DNA from: Stephanodiscus triporus
Taxonomy: Eukaryota > Bacillariophyta > Thalassiosirophyceae > Thalassiosirales > Thalassiosiraceae
Assembly: GCA_036939755.1 (NCBI GenBank)
Contig: JALLAZ010000119.1
Span: 1 to 22,651, forward strand
Direction: 5' to 3'
Length of the DNA: 22,651 nucleotides
The notes below the pieces were generated by a model. It was not told the DNA's origin. It made no database searches and was given only the letters and a program-made list of their open reading frames with translations. How positions within the stretch are numbered: position 1 is the first letter of the stretch; every line of letters starts with the position of its first letter. This document shows positions 9,213 through 20,837 of the stretch, piece by piece. Position numbers and translations under genes: made by a program.

Positions 9213-12200
9213 TTATATTGAATCTGTCATCGACGGCATAATCAACTGCTGGTCTTCGTAGCTGCCTTGCAGCAAATATGTATAAGGAATCTTGAATCGA
9301 GTGAATGTTACAATCATATTCCACCACAACGTGGTGTTAATACCGCAACCCTCCCGGAATTTGGGATGAATGATTCTATCTATACCAACTGCTTCAATAC
9401 CTCTGACTTCATCACCTAGTATTTTGGCAGCCTTGCCGTCAACTGAATTAGTGACGAGGCTTCGTATCTCGCGGAGTAAAACCCAAGGTGAAAGATAGTC
9501 ACAGTAGAGAGGTGTACCCTCTCCTTGAGATCCTTCAAATGATTCTAAGTTGCACGAAACTGAAAATTTTGGGACGAATCTGTGTCTACATGACGGGCAC
9601 ATAGTCGTGTAATCCTCCACTTGGCAGGGTTTCCATCCTGAAATAACACTGTCCTGATCTAGTACGAATGAGCACTTAGGGCACGGTTCACTGTCAGTGT
9701 CAATTTTTATCTCAGGATAAAGATCCTCGAGGATGCAGTGGCTGAGCGTCAAATGAGTCGCGATAGCATCAGTCACACGCAAGCTGTCCTTCTTTGTAAA
9801 ATTATGATTGGAAAGTCGTCTCATTTGTTTCTCTTTCGCGGTCTTGAAGGCGCGTCTATTCGCAGCGATTGTTGATGCCATCGCGTTCTGAAACCCAGTC
9901 AGAAGTTTGGAGCTGCCTGTCTTCATGGATTTCAGTGAACGCTCAGCGTCCAATTGAAATCGGACCGCGGAGTGGGCCCATTTCATCGGGTTTGAAGCAT
10001 CCCGCGAAGAATTGAGGGCGGAGGAAGTAGCAGATGGATGTGACATGATCGTTGAAACTTCAGAAGAGGTGTCCATCTCTTTGCTTAGAGTAGGCATCTC
10101 GTTAATGTCAGCATTGCTGAAAGCCTTTATATACGAATAATAGACTTCGGGGTCAAGTGACAAACCATCTTGTGTCATCATTTCCATCAGTTGCTGAGCC
10201 CTATGCGCGATGCCGCATCGTCCGCAAGCTTCAATCAATGTCTTGTATGTGATGGACTCGGTTGGTAGCCTCCTCTTCCGCATCATTATTAATGTGTTGT
10301 AACCTAAGTCGATCTGGGCTTTGGCAATTGCACGTGCTTTCTCGATCACAGCTGACAGCTCTTCTTGATCAGGACTTCCACACAATTGCTCTGGCTCGTC
10401 AGCTTCACTTGTTGGTCTCGCCCATGGATTGCCAATAAACGATGGAGGATCTAGAAATTTCCTTACATTTGTGCAAAGGTCCATGCAGTCCGGATTCCAA
10501 AGTTCATTCACATGGCTATCGTCGTGTACAGTTTCCCCTGTCTCTGAGAGGTCAGGCGCCATTGGTGGATGAAATGTGGAGTGCAGTGAATGAAAGTTTT
10601 CTCCAGCCATCCACGGTGGGTTCACTTTCGGATTCCACGGACCTTCTGAGTTTGAAGAGTCAATGGATACAACATCTGGGCTTTGGTCGAGCATATTTCC
10701 GGCCAGAGTCGTATTTTGTTGAACTAAAAGGGACCATTCTTTGCCAATGGTATACGAGAAAGTTGTAAAAAACAACACGAAGGCGGTCGCTTCGGGGGAT
10801 GGATTGTTACTTCCAGCCAGTCTTCGATTCGCCGTAGAGGTTCCGTGCTCGGCACTAAGCATTGCGGTCAACGCCGATCTTCGATCAAATTCAGCAGTGA
10901 TGATTTTTGGGATTGGTCTGGGCGTGCCGTAGAGAGACTCGTCAAATGATTCCGGCCACGTTGGGTAAGAGTAAGTACCTTTCTTCATATTGTATGTGAC
11001 ATCAAACCTTGACCGAGGAGGCAAATTCGCCCGGTTAGGCGGAATCGCATCGATTTGTTTCAAGTTTCGGTGGGCATTAGCGCTGTGGAGGAATGGCGTT
11101 CGAATTTTCTTCAGGTTAAGCTTGCTCCTATTTCGCTTTGCGTCGATGCTTTGGTCGAAGAAGGTTACATCCGGAGCTTTACCTGCATTGTACATGCGCC
11201 GCGTTACGAAGTCGTCGAACTGCTGTGTGCCAATCAGCTCCTCCAGAAAAGGCTGGAAGTCTGGCAACTGAGAGTTTACAAAGTCGACAGCGCGGAATCG
11301 TCCGCCATGTACTGATCCAGGGTCACGCCAAGATGATTGCTGATTTGTTGGCACTGATGGCATGAATTTGCGGTAATCCTTCAACATTGATACATAGAAT
11401 CGAAGAAATGCTTCTTGCACAGCATCCCAACGACTTTGCCCAGCATCCATACCAGTCACGCCGCCAGAGTAGGTTAGACTCATGGAGTCGGGAGCAAGGG
11501 CTCGTGGAAAGGCTTCATCCATCGCACAGATTTTTTCATCCCACATTGCATCAGCAGTGCCGAGCAATTTATCCAAAAGATTCTCATCGCCACTAAGGCG
11601 AGCTTGTTCTACTTCGGATGTCTTCAAACCCCTGGCTTTCCAAAACACATCGCCCGCATGCTTTTCTAATGCCTCTTCGAGTTTCTCTTTCCGCCGTTGA
11701 GGGATTAGCGGCAAATCAGGCGTGCGGTCCCCCATGGTGATAACGTTTCTATCTAAATCTACGACAACGGTTTCATCAGAAATGTCGCCGACTGCGTACG
11801 AGAAGCTCTCCCGGCTTATTCCACAAAGGTAGGGCATTGGAGCATCAAGCATTGGAGTCAAAAAGCGTGGTAGACTGAATAAATTTGAGATTCGGTACAT
11901 CATTATCAAAGTTAGTATGAAAAAGCAGAATGAGTGTTGCAAAAACCTGTAGAAACAAACATGCTCACCAAGGGATGTAAAGATGGGACCATCGCAATGG
12001 AAAAAGCATTGAGCACAAAATCTCGGCACAGACTGTCAACAGGCTCAGCTGACTAGATACAAGCAATACCTTCCTCTCGCATGCTAGAGTGTACCACACA
12101 AATAAAACATTGCCGATGTCCAAACATTCAAAAAGCATACCATAAGGCAAGCTCACATACGGTATGGGTTGATCTGCAGGAGGTGCCCAAAAGCCAATGT

Positions 12201-13779
12201 TGGAATTTAGAATTGACATGTTCACCCGGAATGACCCTGGTGGGGGGGCTGGAACCTCTGAACAAATATTGAGAATATAACGCTCTAGTGGCGCAGTCAT
12301 TGTGTTCGTTGTGGTTGCCAACCTGTATAGTTGAGTGAGATACGTCCGAAAGGCGCTTAGATATGGCCACGTTGAAAGTAAGCACAACACTCGTGGTGCG
12401 TAATATTTTTGGCTTTCGGAACGGCGACTCAACCGCAAGGCTTCTGGAGAGCCATTGACCGAGCACTCAACGTAACCACGTTCCTCTCCTTCTTTCGGTG
12501 AGGTAGTCAAATCATTCTTCTCGCCACTCACAATTTCTATTTCAGAATGCGGTGTGAGTTCTTCATGTACTGTAAGGCAAGTTCCATACATCTTTCCGCC
12601 TCTTGAGTCTGTCAACACGAAGTAATGGATAGTGGGCATCTTATATTCACGCAACGGCACAATAGCGTCTCCTTGAGGATAGCAAAACTTTGGTAACATC
12701 GGATTCAAAGGCTGATCAGGGTGATCCACTGGCGGATACTGCGCTGTGATCACTGGCTCTAATGTGCAATCGGTAGAGCTATCATTGTACTGTTGGTTAC
12801 AATCATCATGGCCAATTCGTATATTTTCTGATACACCTTCCGACGCGATCTTTCTCTCGGGCAGAGGCGTGATTCGCGGTGTTACAGGTCTCTCTGATAT
12901 TGACGACAATGATAGATCCGGTGGTGGCGGCGGAGATGTTGGGGAGACGTAGCCAGTAGAAGTCCTGTGCGCCGATGGTCGAAACGTCGATCCTTCCACG
13001 TTGTCAAATGCCGGGCGCTCAGTATTTCTGGATGTGCCACCATCATGTGAGAACGAAGAATCCGCTGAAGAACAGGATTGGTCGTCCTCATTATGTTGCT
13101 CCTGGTTCCCTCTCTCCTCTTTGGATGAAGTACGTGTCATGGTCTTCAATTTCGACAGAGTTCTATCCAAGTCTATGCTCTCCAACGTCTTCTCCAAGCT
13201 CTTGAATCCTGACGGCATATTCATTGTCGTGGACTTTATGGCAGCACTGCCACTGCCCTCGGTAAGAAATCTACCTAAATGAGCCCTTCTTACGTCCATC
13301 CGTGCCGCCACTTGCGACGAGTGATAACGCTTGAGAGGAGTTTTTCGTATACTTTCCCCGTCATTGGTTAGTCTCAGTAACTTTTCGCTCTCATTTGTTT
13401 TCCTAACTTTTGGCACACTTGATACGACAACGAAATATTCGACCAATCTTCTGCTCATCTCCTTCGAACCATGTTCTTCAAAGGAAAATTTTGATTCGTC
13501 TCTGCTTCCGCCGATGTCACTTTTAGTCCCTTTCTTCTGTTGATTTACATCTGCGACGCCGGCACTTTCGATGACATTCCCAGACCGAGGTGTGCATTGT
13601 GTATAGAATAAGTCACTACCCGACGATGGCGATGCTACAACTTTCTCTTGCATGATTACAGGCGCGTTGTCTCTACCCGCGATTGCTGCGTCGATGAGGA
13701 CGGCTGCGGGAGCACCACTGTTGTTGCCGTCGTACACAACTTCGATTTCGAGAACTTGGTCAACGTCGAAAATTGCCAT
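9213..13779 (-). CDS. DENND4-like DENN-domain protein with PPR and zinc-ribbon-like C-terminus
   Basis: DENN proteins are guanine-nucleotide exchange factors for Rab GTPases on vesicle membranes. Exons 13779-11969 and 11874-9213 join across a 94-bp intron (GTGAGC...TTCAG) to give 1490 residues. The join restores HLYIPCLPRFLTPMLDAPMP, the conserved core of cDENN. Order of parts: split uDENN (RRLVEYFVVVSS at 110-121, then about 345-405) with a Ser/Pro-rich insert; cDENN (about 460-660); dDENN (about 760-850, with FVNSQLPDFQPFLEELIGTQ); a PPR-type helical pair (about 1140-1190, TESITYKTLIEACGRCG); and two Cys pairs, CPKC (1335-1338) and CPSC (1363-1366). The second pair precedes RHRFVPKFSV, and the arrangement recalls the C-terminus of animal DENND4 (Rab10 GEF) proteins. 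The start ATG at 13779 is the first in the open frame. DENN assignment is strong; the DENND4 subfamily is inferred. Confidence 0.85.
11875..11968 (-). other. intron of the DENN-domain gene
   Basis: Minus-strand donor GTGAGCATG and acceptor TTTATTCAG. It interrupts a Cys codon after YIP. Without splicing, the first exon would end in a stop shortly after SHLYIPW. The length fits the other introns in the window (86-89 bp). Confidence 0.85.
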
Positions 13780-14208
13780 ATCCCATCCCGGGCCAAATGA
13801 GTTGATTCAAGATCAGAATGCTACTATGTGGTGGACACCGCGTCCCTCGGCTGCTGCGCCATGGTTGTAGGGTCGTGGAGTGGCAAAAAACGACGGCATT
13901 GGGTAATTTTTGGCTTCGTATGGGAGAGTCTCTATGGTATGTATGGTACCAAAGGTGTATGGTATCCCCGGTAGAGTACGATAGTACATACGAGAGTAGG
14001 AGTAGAGTAAGAGGATATTAGAAACATTAGAAATTTTGAGTCTTGCCGGCTTTTTGTCTGCGATATATTGTTCGCCTCTCCCAAAATCCGCACGATGGCT
14101 CAAAGTAGGCGGCCATCCTTGTCCTCTGCGCTAGAGCAGAAGCACGAGGAGGTCGAATCGTGTATCTTTTATGGGTTTGCCTTCGACGAATAATATTGTA
14201 CCGTTGCG
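13780..14208. promoter_or_regulatory. divergent intergenic region of DENN gene and 1290-aa gene
   Basis: Start codons of the two genes are 429 bp apart, head to head, so both promoters lie here. The stretch at about 13930-14000 has several short GGTAC/GTATGGTA palindromic words but no recognised factor site. Short ORFs on either strand look like chance. Confidence 0.4.
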
Positions 14209-17200
14209 ATGAGTCTTTGGGGTCATACATCACAAAAACCATTCCGCGCTAGTCCTCCACAAGGAGGACGCGGAGCAGCATCGGGGGGGGTGGAGACGCA
14301 TTCCTTCTTCGAATCCTCGGGGGAGGTAGTGGCATACGATTCCTTCGTCGACATTGACGGATTCCCCGTATCGGCTTCGTCGCCTTCGTCGCGTTCCAAT
14401 GTTGGTGAAACTGGCTGGATGGGTGGCGTCAACAATAGATCTTCATCCAGCATCAAAAGCGATAATTGTAGAATATCCATGGGTCTGGTGGCAGAGGCCC
14501 AGATGGTGGATTGGCCGGTAGAAGATGAGCCTTCGGTGTCTCCGATAATTCGCAAGATGGCGCATTCTCCTCCTCCTTCTCAGGCTCCCACCGCGAGGGA
14601 TCAGCAGATATTTCGCCGCGCTTCAGCTTCGGGTTCGGTGAGCACGCCTTCGTACAGCGGCAGCAGGGGTAGCGGTAGCGTTGGTCACAGTGGCGGCGAG
14701 GAGAAGCGATCGCCCAACAGTGTCAGGGGGGGGGGGGGTATGTTTGAGTCGTTCGATGCAATAGCGAGCAATAACAGCGCTATCCGCTCACGCGATTTGG
14801 GGAGTGGTGGCAGCGGAAAGAGTAAACAAAGTGCGTCCATTCTGGATAACATTGCCGAGGATGCTGCTATTCGGTCGGCATCAGATCCTGCTTCTTCTTG
14901 TAAGCCACGCAGCGACGTTGTGAACAATAATCGACGGGATGTCCCGGGTGTAAACAATAAACGAAGGGATGTCCCAAGTGACCATCAACACGTTATTCGC
15001 AATCAATGCAATGCGTCTAAGTCTTTCGGAAATAATTCGCCTTCTCTGGGAACCAACAAGCCATCTGAGAATACTACGGTGGAATTTTCCCAGCATACGG
15101 GAGTTGTCAGTAAAATGGTGACTATGTTCTCTTCGAAAACTAAGCAGCAACAGCAACAACAAAACCCACCCAGTAATAAATGCGTTTCATCGCCGCCAAA
15201 GCCAAATGATGCGACAACTTACGCATTTCAACATACAAGCAAAACTGTTACAACTGGGGTGCAGTTCCACTCATCTGTAACTAAGCAATCGTCATCTCAA
15301 GCTGGCGCTCAGACGGCCTCTACTCTTCCCGTAATGGCCTCATACAATAATGCGATGGTACCAGCAATCTCTCCGGCACGATCCAACGCTCAATCCAGCG
15401 TTTCTGGTGATTCCTCTTCGTACATTCCAACCGGATGGCCCGGCACGGTCGATAAGCGCGGTAGGACGTACGCGATGCCACCGAGCTATAGTGAGAGCGA
15501 GGAAGGTTCTTATGCGTCTCCCCAACGACTTAGCAGGAGCATGGATACAGCGAACAATGCTCAACCACATTTAGGCCCCATAGTGCAAGCTTCGCCGAAT
15601 GCAGACCAGTGGGGTTTTACAAAGGTGGAGTCGGGTGATGAAGATTGGCTGAAGGGCTCCGTGGTGGATGGCATGTCCATCTATGATGGTGATCAAAGTC
15701 ACGATCGCTCAGATTTGGACGAGGTTTGCAATTATGAAAGAGATATCGAACCAATTAATCTTGATGCAGTGCCTCAGCGCTGTTTCGATAGTGAACAGAG
15801 GCTGTCGCTGGCAAATGTCTCTGAGACCAAGACTGCTGCTGATCGTCAATTAGAAGAATCCTTGGAAATGGCTAGTGATTCATTTCTGCACGCACACCAC
15901 AACACATCAAGAGGAGGATCTCGCTCTTTCCATTCTCCACCAACCGCAAATTCAATGTCAGACAAAGAAGCAAAACTTCGAGGCATTGACTTGAGTGGGA
16001 GTGAGATGCGCGTTCGAGCCTCAGGTAAACGGCTGTTCAGTACAAAGGTTTATAATGATGAAGAAGTAGACTTTGACTGCTCAGACAAACTGCACAACAA
16101 ATCTCTGCCAAAAAGGATGCAACAACCGAATGATCCGCAACCTCTATCGGAAGAGTTACTTCGAATTAAGGACAGTCATAGTGCACCTCCTAGAGAAGGA
16201 GGATCCCTCATGTTGAGAGGTTATCGCGGCTTCATTGACAAGACGAGGGATGTACCAAATCTCATGGACGATGTAGAATCGGAGGCAAGTCCATCGAGTA
16301 TTTATACAAGGCAGCACGCAAGCGTGGGTCTGGCATTACCCGCCGCTCGAGGCATCACCAGCGGGCGTCGATCATTTCTAGTCTCTTTATCAAATAATGC
16401 GGATTCTGAGTCGGACGTTTTTGATGGTATACAAGAAGAGCCCATTGGTCCGGTAGAAACGAAGGCATTGAGCTTGAATTCTGAGGTTGCCCAGCAACAA
16501 CAGCGACGTTTGCTCTGGAAAAATGAGAAAGTCTTGCAGCCGTTTGAGGGAGAAAATTTACCGTATTCCACCCAATTCAATCCATTTGCCGCTAATTGCG
16601 GGTCACAAGCATTAAGTTCTGGGTCAGATGTGGAATTCATGGACCCATCACTTAATATCTCTGCAGTCACTAGGGGCTCAGCTGCTTCCTTCCCTTATCA
16701 TCTAGATGATATTGAGGTTACAGATGAAGAGTTTCTAAGTCTGCCAGACCTTTCCATGTATTACATTCAACCAGATATGGTTCGAAAAATGGTTAGGGCT
16801 TTTCGCAAGATATGCACAAGACAGTTGGAGATCAGTAATTCAGAGGAAACAATGCTCGCTGACTTTGAAAATCTAGTGGACACCAAAAAGGCGTTTGCTC
16901 TATTCGAAATGAGAAGTCGTATAATGGAAACGGATATTGATCGTGGTTTAGAGAGAAGGGGCGGGACGAATGTAGTAGATGACATTGTTCTGACACCATA
17001 TTTTCAGGCAGCTGCACGAGTTCGAGATGCTGTAATTGTTAGCAAGGCGTGGAGGGATGGCGCAACGCCTAAGGATGTCATTACAGCTCATTTGCTCACA
17101 CGTCGATCGGCCAGGGCGCACTTTGTCCGCAGACCAATACAGCGCATATGGCGTCCTGGAGTTCCGCTCGACAACCATCAGCCACAGTATTGGTTCGAAG

Positions 17201-18255
17201 AAGTAAAATGGCTCGACGACACCGACTTCATGTGCATGCGATGTCAATCGCTTGGAGCTGGCATGATGAAAGGATTTGAGATGTTCACCATAGGGGACTG
17301 TCAGAGCATGCTCTTGAAGATAACGAGTGACAACTGCATGGTAAGCACGGTCGCTTTGGCTGACTTGATTTGTTGGGATTTCAACCCCCCACCACATGTA
17401 TGTTCCCTACGTTGATCTTGTTCCACAGGTGCTTCGCCGTGATCTGAGATCGGCTATGACGCGCCAAATAGAAGCTGAGGAACTGATGCAGGATGAAGTA
17501 GACTTAGATGGTGATGAAAACGTCGTTGCAGAAGCAGAGCAGCTTTATCGGGACGCAACATTAGATGTCAGAACCTTGTCGGTAAAACTTGTTCTCGCTG
17601 ACAAAGCGTTTGCACTGGTAAGGAATCGAATGCAAAAATTGGTGGATACAATAGAGTCACTTCTTGTTCAAATTGGACATGTTGAGGAATCTGCTGATGG
17701 AGACACTTCCTCGATGATACAATCCGATGGCGAGGAATATGAAAGCGGCTCCAACACAAGCCAGGAGAGCCAGGATAGAAGAAGGCTTGTGGAGCGTGCA
17801 AAGCGAGCAGAGCTCTCAGCTGAGGTCGCTGTTAGAGAAGCGCGTTTAGCGAAAGAAGAGGCTGAAAAGATGAAATCTGATAAGCAGCGCGAAATAGACG
17901 ATTTGAAGGTGCGTTGAATGTATGACATGTGTCTATAAAGAGTGAAACTTGTTTCGTTACTTAGTTGACCTAATTATCATTGTTCTTGTTGTAGAAAAAG
18001 CTTGCTGACATGGAGACAAAATCCCAGATATTGGCAAGCGAACACCAGCAATCTTACTTCAACCGAACACAAGGAAAGAGTTCACATTTTCTCGATGAGG
18101 CTAAGTCATATTTAGAGAGTACCTTTGACAAAGACCCTGGAGATATGGAAAGAAAACATAGACTGAAGCAACAATTTCGTGAACGGCGGACACTGTCAAA
18201 GCCGAAGGATAAAAACTTTCCAAGATCAATGAAAGCATTGCCTGCGGTCAGATAA
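14209..18255 (+). CDS. 1290-residue protein of unknown family: disordered N-terminus, conserved-looking core, C-terminal coiled coil
   Basis: Three exons (14209-17340, 17429-17908, 17995-18255) join in frame at codon boundaries. Introns of 88 bp (GTAAGC...CCACAG) and 86 bp (GTGCGT...TTGTAG) match the other short introns here. Residues 1 to about 835 are Ser-, Asn-, Gln- and Gly-rich and probably disordered, with six Gln near residue 315. From about 837 (TDEEFLSLPDLSMYYIQPDM) to about 1110 the composition is that of a folded, mostly helical domain with Trp, Cys and aromatic residues (RPIQRIWRPGVPLDNHQPQYW, cut here to its first 20: see RPIQRIWRPGVPLDNH). Residues about 1162-1220 form a coiled coil. 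A G13 run (14726-14738) lies inside exon 1 and is in frame. There is no signal peptide or membrane segment. I do not recognise the domain; a scaffold role is only a guess. Confidence 0.8.
14726..14738 (+). repeat. G13 homopolymer inside a coding exon
   Basis: Thirteen consecutive G encode four Gly (R-GGGG-M) in the disordered part of the 1290-residue protein. At this length the frame is correct: the downstream sequence stays open for over 800 codons. Gain or loss of one G would truncate the protein at about residue 180. Confidence 0.85.
17341..17428 (+). other. first intron of the 1290-aa gene
   Basis: Donor GTAAGC directly after an ATG (Met) codon, acceptor TTCCACAG. Reading through it would end the protein at 17415. 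Confidence 0.85.
17909..17994 (+). other. second intron of the 1290-aa gene
   Basis: Donor GTGCGT, acceptor TTGTTGTAG after a T-rich tract. The join gives DDLK-KKLADMETK, which continues the coiled coil without a break. Reading through would stop at 17917. Confidence 0.8.
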
Positions 18256-18787
18256 TGGCTTGGTTTGATTTTTCTGATGATAAAATGAAATGGCTCCCTG
18301 TGTCTTTTACTTGACTGCTTCATTATTGTATCAATGAGATTGCATACCACCGATAGTCGAAAAAGTTAAAACAATGCTTTTATTTTTGCTTTATGTATTT
18401 GGTATCCAATAGCTGATCAACCAGGCCAGGCATGCACCACAAAAACCCAGTGGAACTAATTTAAAGAAGCTTTTGTTCTTTGTCTGTCTCACTACTTCAC
18501 ACTTCTAAAGTAGGTCAATTATGTGTTAACTTGAAATTAAATGTTACAGTACCTTATGGTATGAAGAAAGGATGTAAATTGTGACATCATTTTTTCTTCT
18601 TTCCTTTTTCTTCCTCTATTTAATTATTTAGATTCCTCTCCCCCTTAATAACACCTTTGATGATTTCTCTCTTTGCTTTTTTTGTATTTGTTGTTAACCA
18701 ATGCAATTGCATTCTAATACACCCATAAAATATTTTCTCCATTCTTATTACTCCTCCCTCCAACCTTCTTTCTCTTGTTAAATTCTC

Positions 18788-18854
<67 letters not shown>

Positions 18855-19618
18855 TGCTCGCTCTTCACCCTCCTTTCCCCCCGGACGCGGAGCGAGGGGG
18901 GGCTTGGAAAGAAATCGAGGTGCGGAGGCTCCTCTCCTCTCTCTTTCGAGGTGGACGGATATGATTGCAGGTTTTTGTTTTCGTGGAAGGGAATGAACTT
19001 ACGAACTATATAAAGATATGAAATGATAGGCGACGGCGAAAGTCATTGCAATGATGAATGGCTGATGATGATTGCCATATCTCCCGCCCAGGTTGCGTGG
19101 AAGGTAGATGATAAAAGGGGGATCGTGATAAGTGAAACCGGCGAGAAGTGGTTGGGAGAATGTATCGTATCGTTGAAAATGCGTCTTCTCTCTCTCTAAC
19201 CTCTCTCCCAATGATCGATTCGCCCAAGGACGCAGATGCTGAAGTCCGTCAGTAGCCGTCACATCCACACGTTCATTGCCTTTCGCTGGTCCTCAACGAT
19301 TTCGTGGATCCGAACTGAGTTCCTTGGAACGTCGACGAGCCTCTGAATAACAAGATTTCGCATGTTTGTGCATGGACCAACCATTTTCTCACGACAGTGC
19401 ACGCACCGTCGCGCGCGGGCGCTTGCCAGAGCACGGATTTTCGTCTACTTCCGATGATAAAAAATACTTACTCTAGTCTTCTATCTCTGGGAAGCTTTTT
19501 CCACATCGTAAGGAATTCGTAGGCGAAATCGCGGGGGCGGTCCTTGTGCTTGCGCAGACAGAGCTAGCTAGCAAAAGAGCCGCCGGCCCGCCGGCCCTCT
19601 CGGCAATCGTCTCGGACC
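18256..19618. other. gene-poor region with microsatellite
   Basis: 1.36 kb without a convincing gene. The first part is AT-rich and should include the 3' UTR of the 1290-aa gene. A (TC)n microsatellite follows, then mixed-composition DNA. ORFs of up to 89 codons at 18999-19268 (minus) start only at non-ATG codons or show no features. No tRNA or other RNA was recognised. Confidence 0.45.
18796..18851. repeat. (TC)28 microsatellite
   Basis: An uninterrupted dinucleotide run of 56 bases, preceded by interrupted TCTG units. It lies in non-coding DNA between genes and is likely to vary in length between strains. Confidence 0.95.
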
Positions 19619-20692
19619 ATGACCCCATCCTCCGACGCTGGATACGACGACGGCGACGGGGCCGATGGCAACCCCTACCTCGCGATGCGCGCGGCCAAGA
19701 TCGCGCGCAACGAACGCTAAAGACGACGGGCCTCCTCCTCCTTCCCACCCATTCCTCCGGAGGGACGGCCGCCCCCGAGGCGTTGCGACCGCATATCATC
19801 ATCAACGTCCCGCGGGAGGGGGGGGGGGAGTCAGTCGTCGTCGTCGTCGAGACGGCGACGATGACGGCGGCGGCGCGCGAGGACGTCGAGGCTCGGACGG
19901 CGGCGACTATGAGGAGGGGGCCTATGTCTTCCCGATCGTCGCCCGTCGTCGCCGTGCCCCCCGTTCCTACAACTACTCCTACTCCTACTCCTCCCGCGAA
20001 ATTGGTCCGATCCGTTAGTCTCCTCGACGTCGACGTCCTGGTAACGATAATGCTCGGACGAATGGTCGATCGCGCCGGGAGGGAACACGTCGTGCATTCG
20101 TCCATCGAGCACGCGGCATCATGCGAATGCGATCGAGGACGGTCGTTACTCGAGGGGGGGGGGGGCAGTACGACGACTACGACTATCAGGCCATCCTTCA
20201 ACAAGTACAGCGTCGTGCAGGAATGGGAAGAACGTCGCGTACCTTTGGGTCAACCTCGGATCGCACGACGCGCCGATCAACGATTTCTTGGACGATGCCA
20301 GATCGATGACGTGGTACGGAGGATCGCGCATGCACGACGATTCGCCCGCGATACGCGAATTGCTACGTCGCGGGAGGAGGAGGAGGAGGAGGACGAGGAC
20401 GATGATGATGTCGACGGCGGCGGTGGAGGAGGAGGAGGAGGAAGAGGAGGCGGACGGAGGAGGCGGTTACTCCTCCTCCGACGTCGTCCTGTGGTGCCGA
20501 CGATACCGACCGGAGACGAAAGCATTTTCGCCGTACGTTTGCTTCGGCAGGGTCGGATATCGATCGCACGAGCCAGGATCTCGACCCCTCGCGTTCGTTT
20601 GGGATCTGCTGGATTACGGATTTTTGTCGGATGCGACCGTGAGGGAAACGTTTGAACTATTTACCAATCGGGGGGGGATTTTAGGACGGTAA
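19619..20692 (+). pseudogene. frame-broken gene with a DUF3427-like C-terminal domain
   Basis: The ATG at 19619 opens a coding-like stretch (MTPSSDAGYDDGDGADGNPY, then LAMRAAKIARNER) that hits TAA at 19718-19720. One base over, the text continues sensibly (LKTTGLLLLPTHSSGG). Further blocks follow in shifting frames: about 19830-20018, 20048-20155 (ending EDGRYSRGGG), 20166-20190 (QYDDYDYQ), 20191-20220 (SFNKYSVVQ) and finally 20222-20692. The last block is the best: NGKNVAYLWVNLGSHDAPIN, TWYGGSRMHDD, then VVLWCRRYRPETKAF, YVCFGRVGYRSHEPGSRPL, FVWDLLDY. That pattern resembles the C-terminal DUF3427-type domain found with helicases and nucleases, but this is from memory of the family's shape. 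Shifts coincide with G11 (19818-19828) and G12 (20154-20165). It is either a dying gene or an intact gene with base-run errors. Confidence 0.5.
20371..20465 (+). repeat. GGA/GAC trinucleotide-rich tract
   Basis: A degenerate triplet tract that encodes Arg, Met/Thr and then Glu runs in the frame of the last block of the broken gene. It separates the two better-conserved halves of the domain, so it looks like a triplet expansion inside a loop. It does not by itself shift the frame. Confidence 0.7.
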
Positions 20693-20837
20693 AAACAACG
20701 CGACGCTCTCTCGCTCAGACATATTCTTGGATTAAATGAAAACGGAAAACAATTTAACGAAGAAATATTATACCACGACAAAGGGGGTAGAGTTAATTGC
20801 TACAAAATTTTTTATCTCTGCATTGTAGGAGTAGAGA

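Noticed and set aside
19473..20204. 243-codon minus-strand ORF
   Set aside because: Low-complexity Arg/Thr/Ser shadow of the plus-strand gene at 19619-20692, with no motif and no plausible start context.
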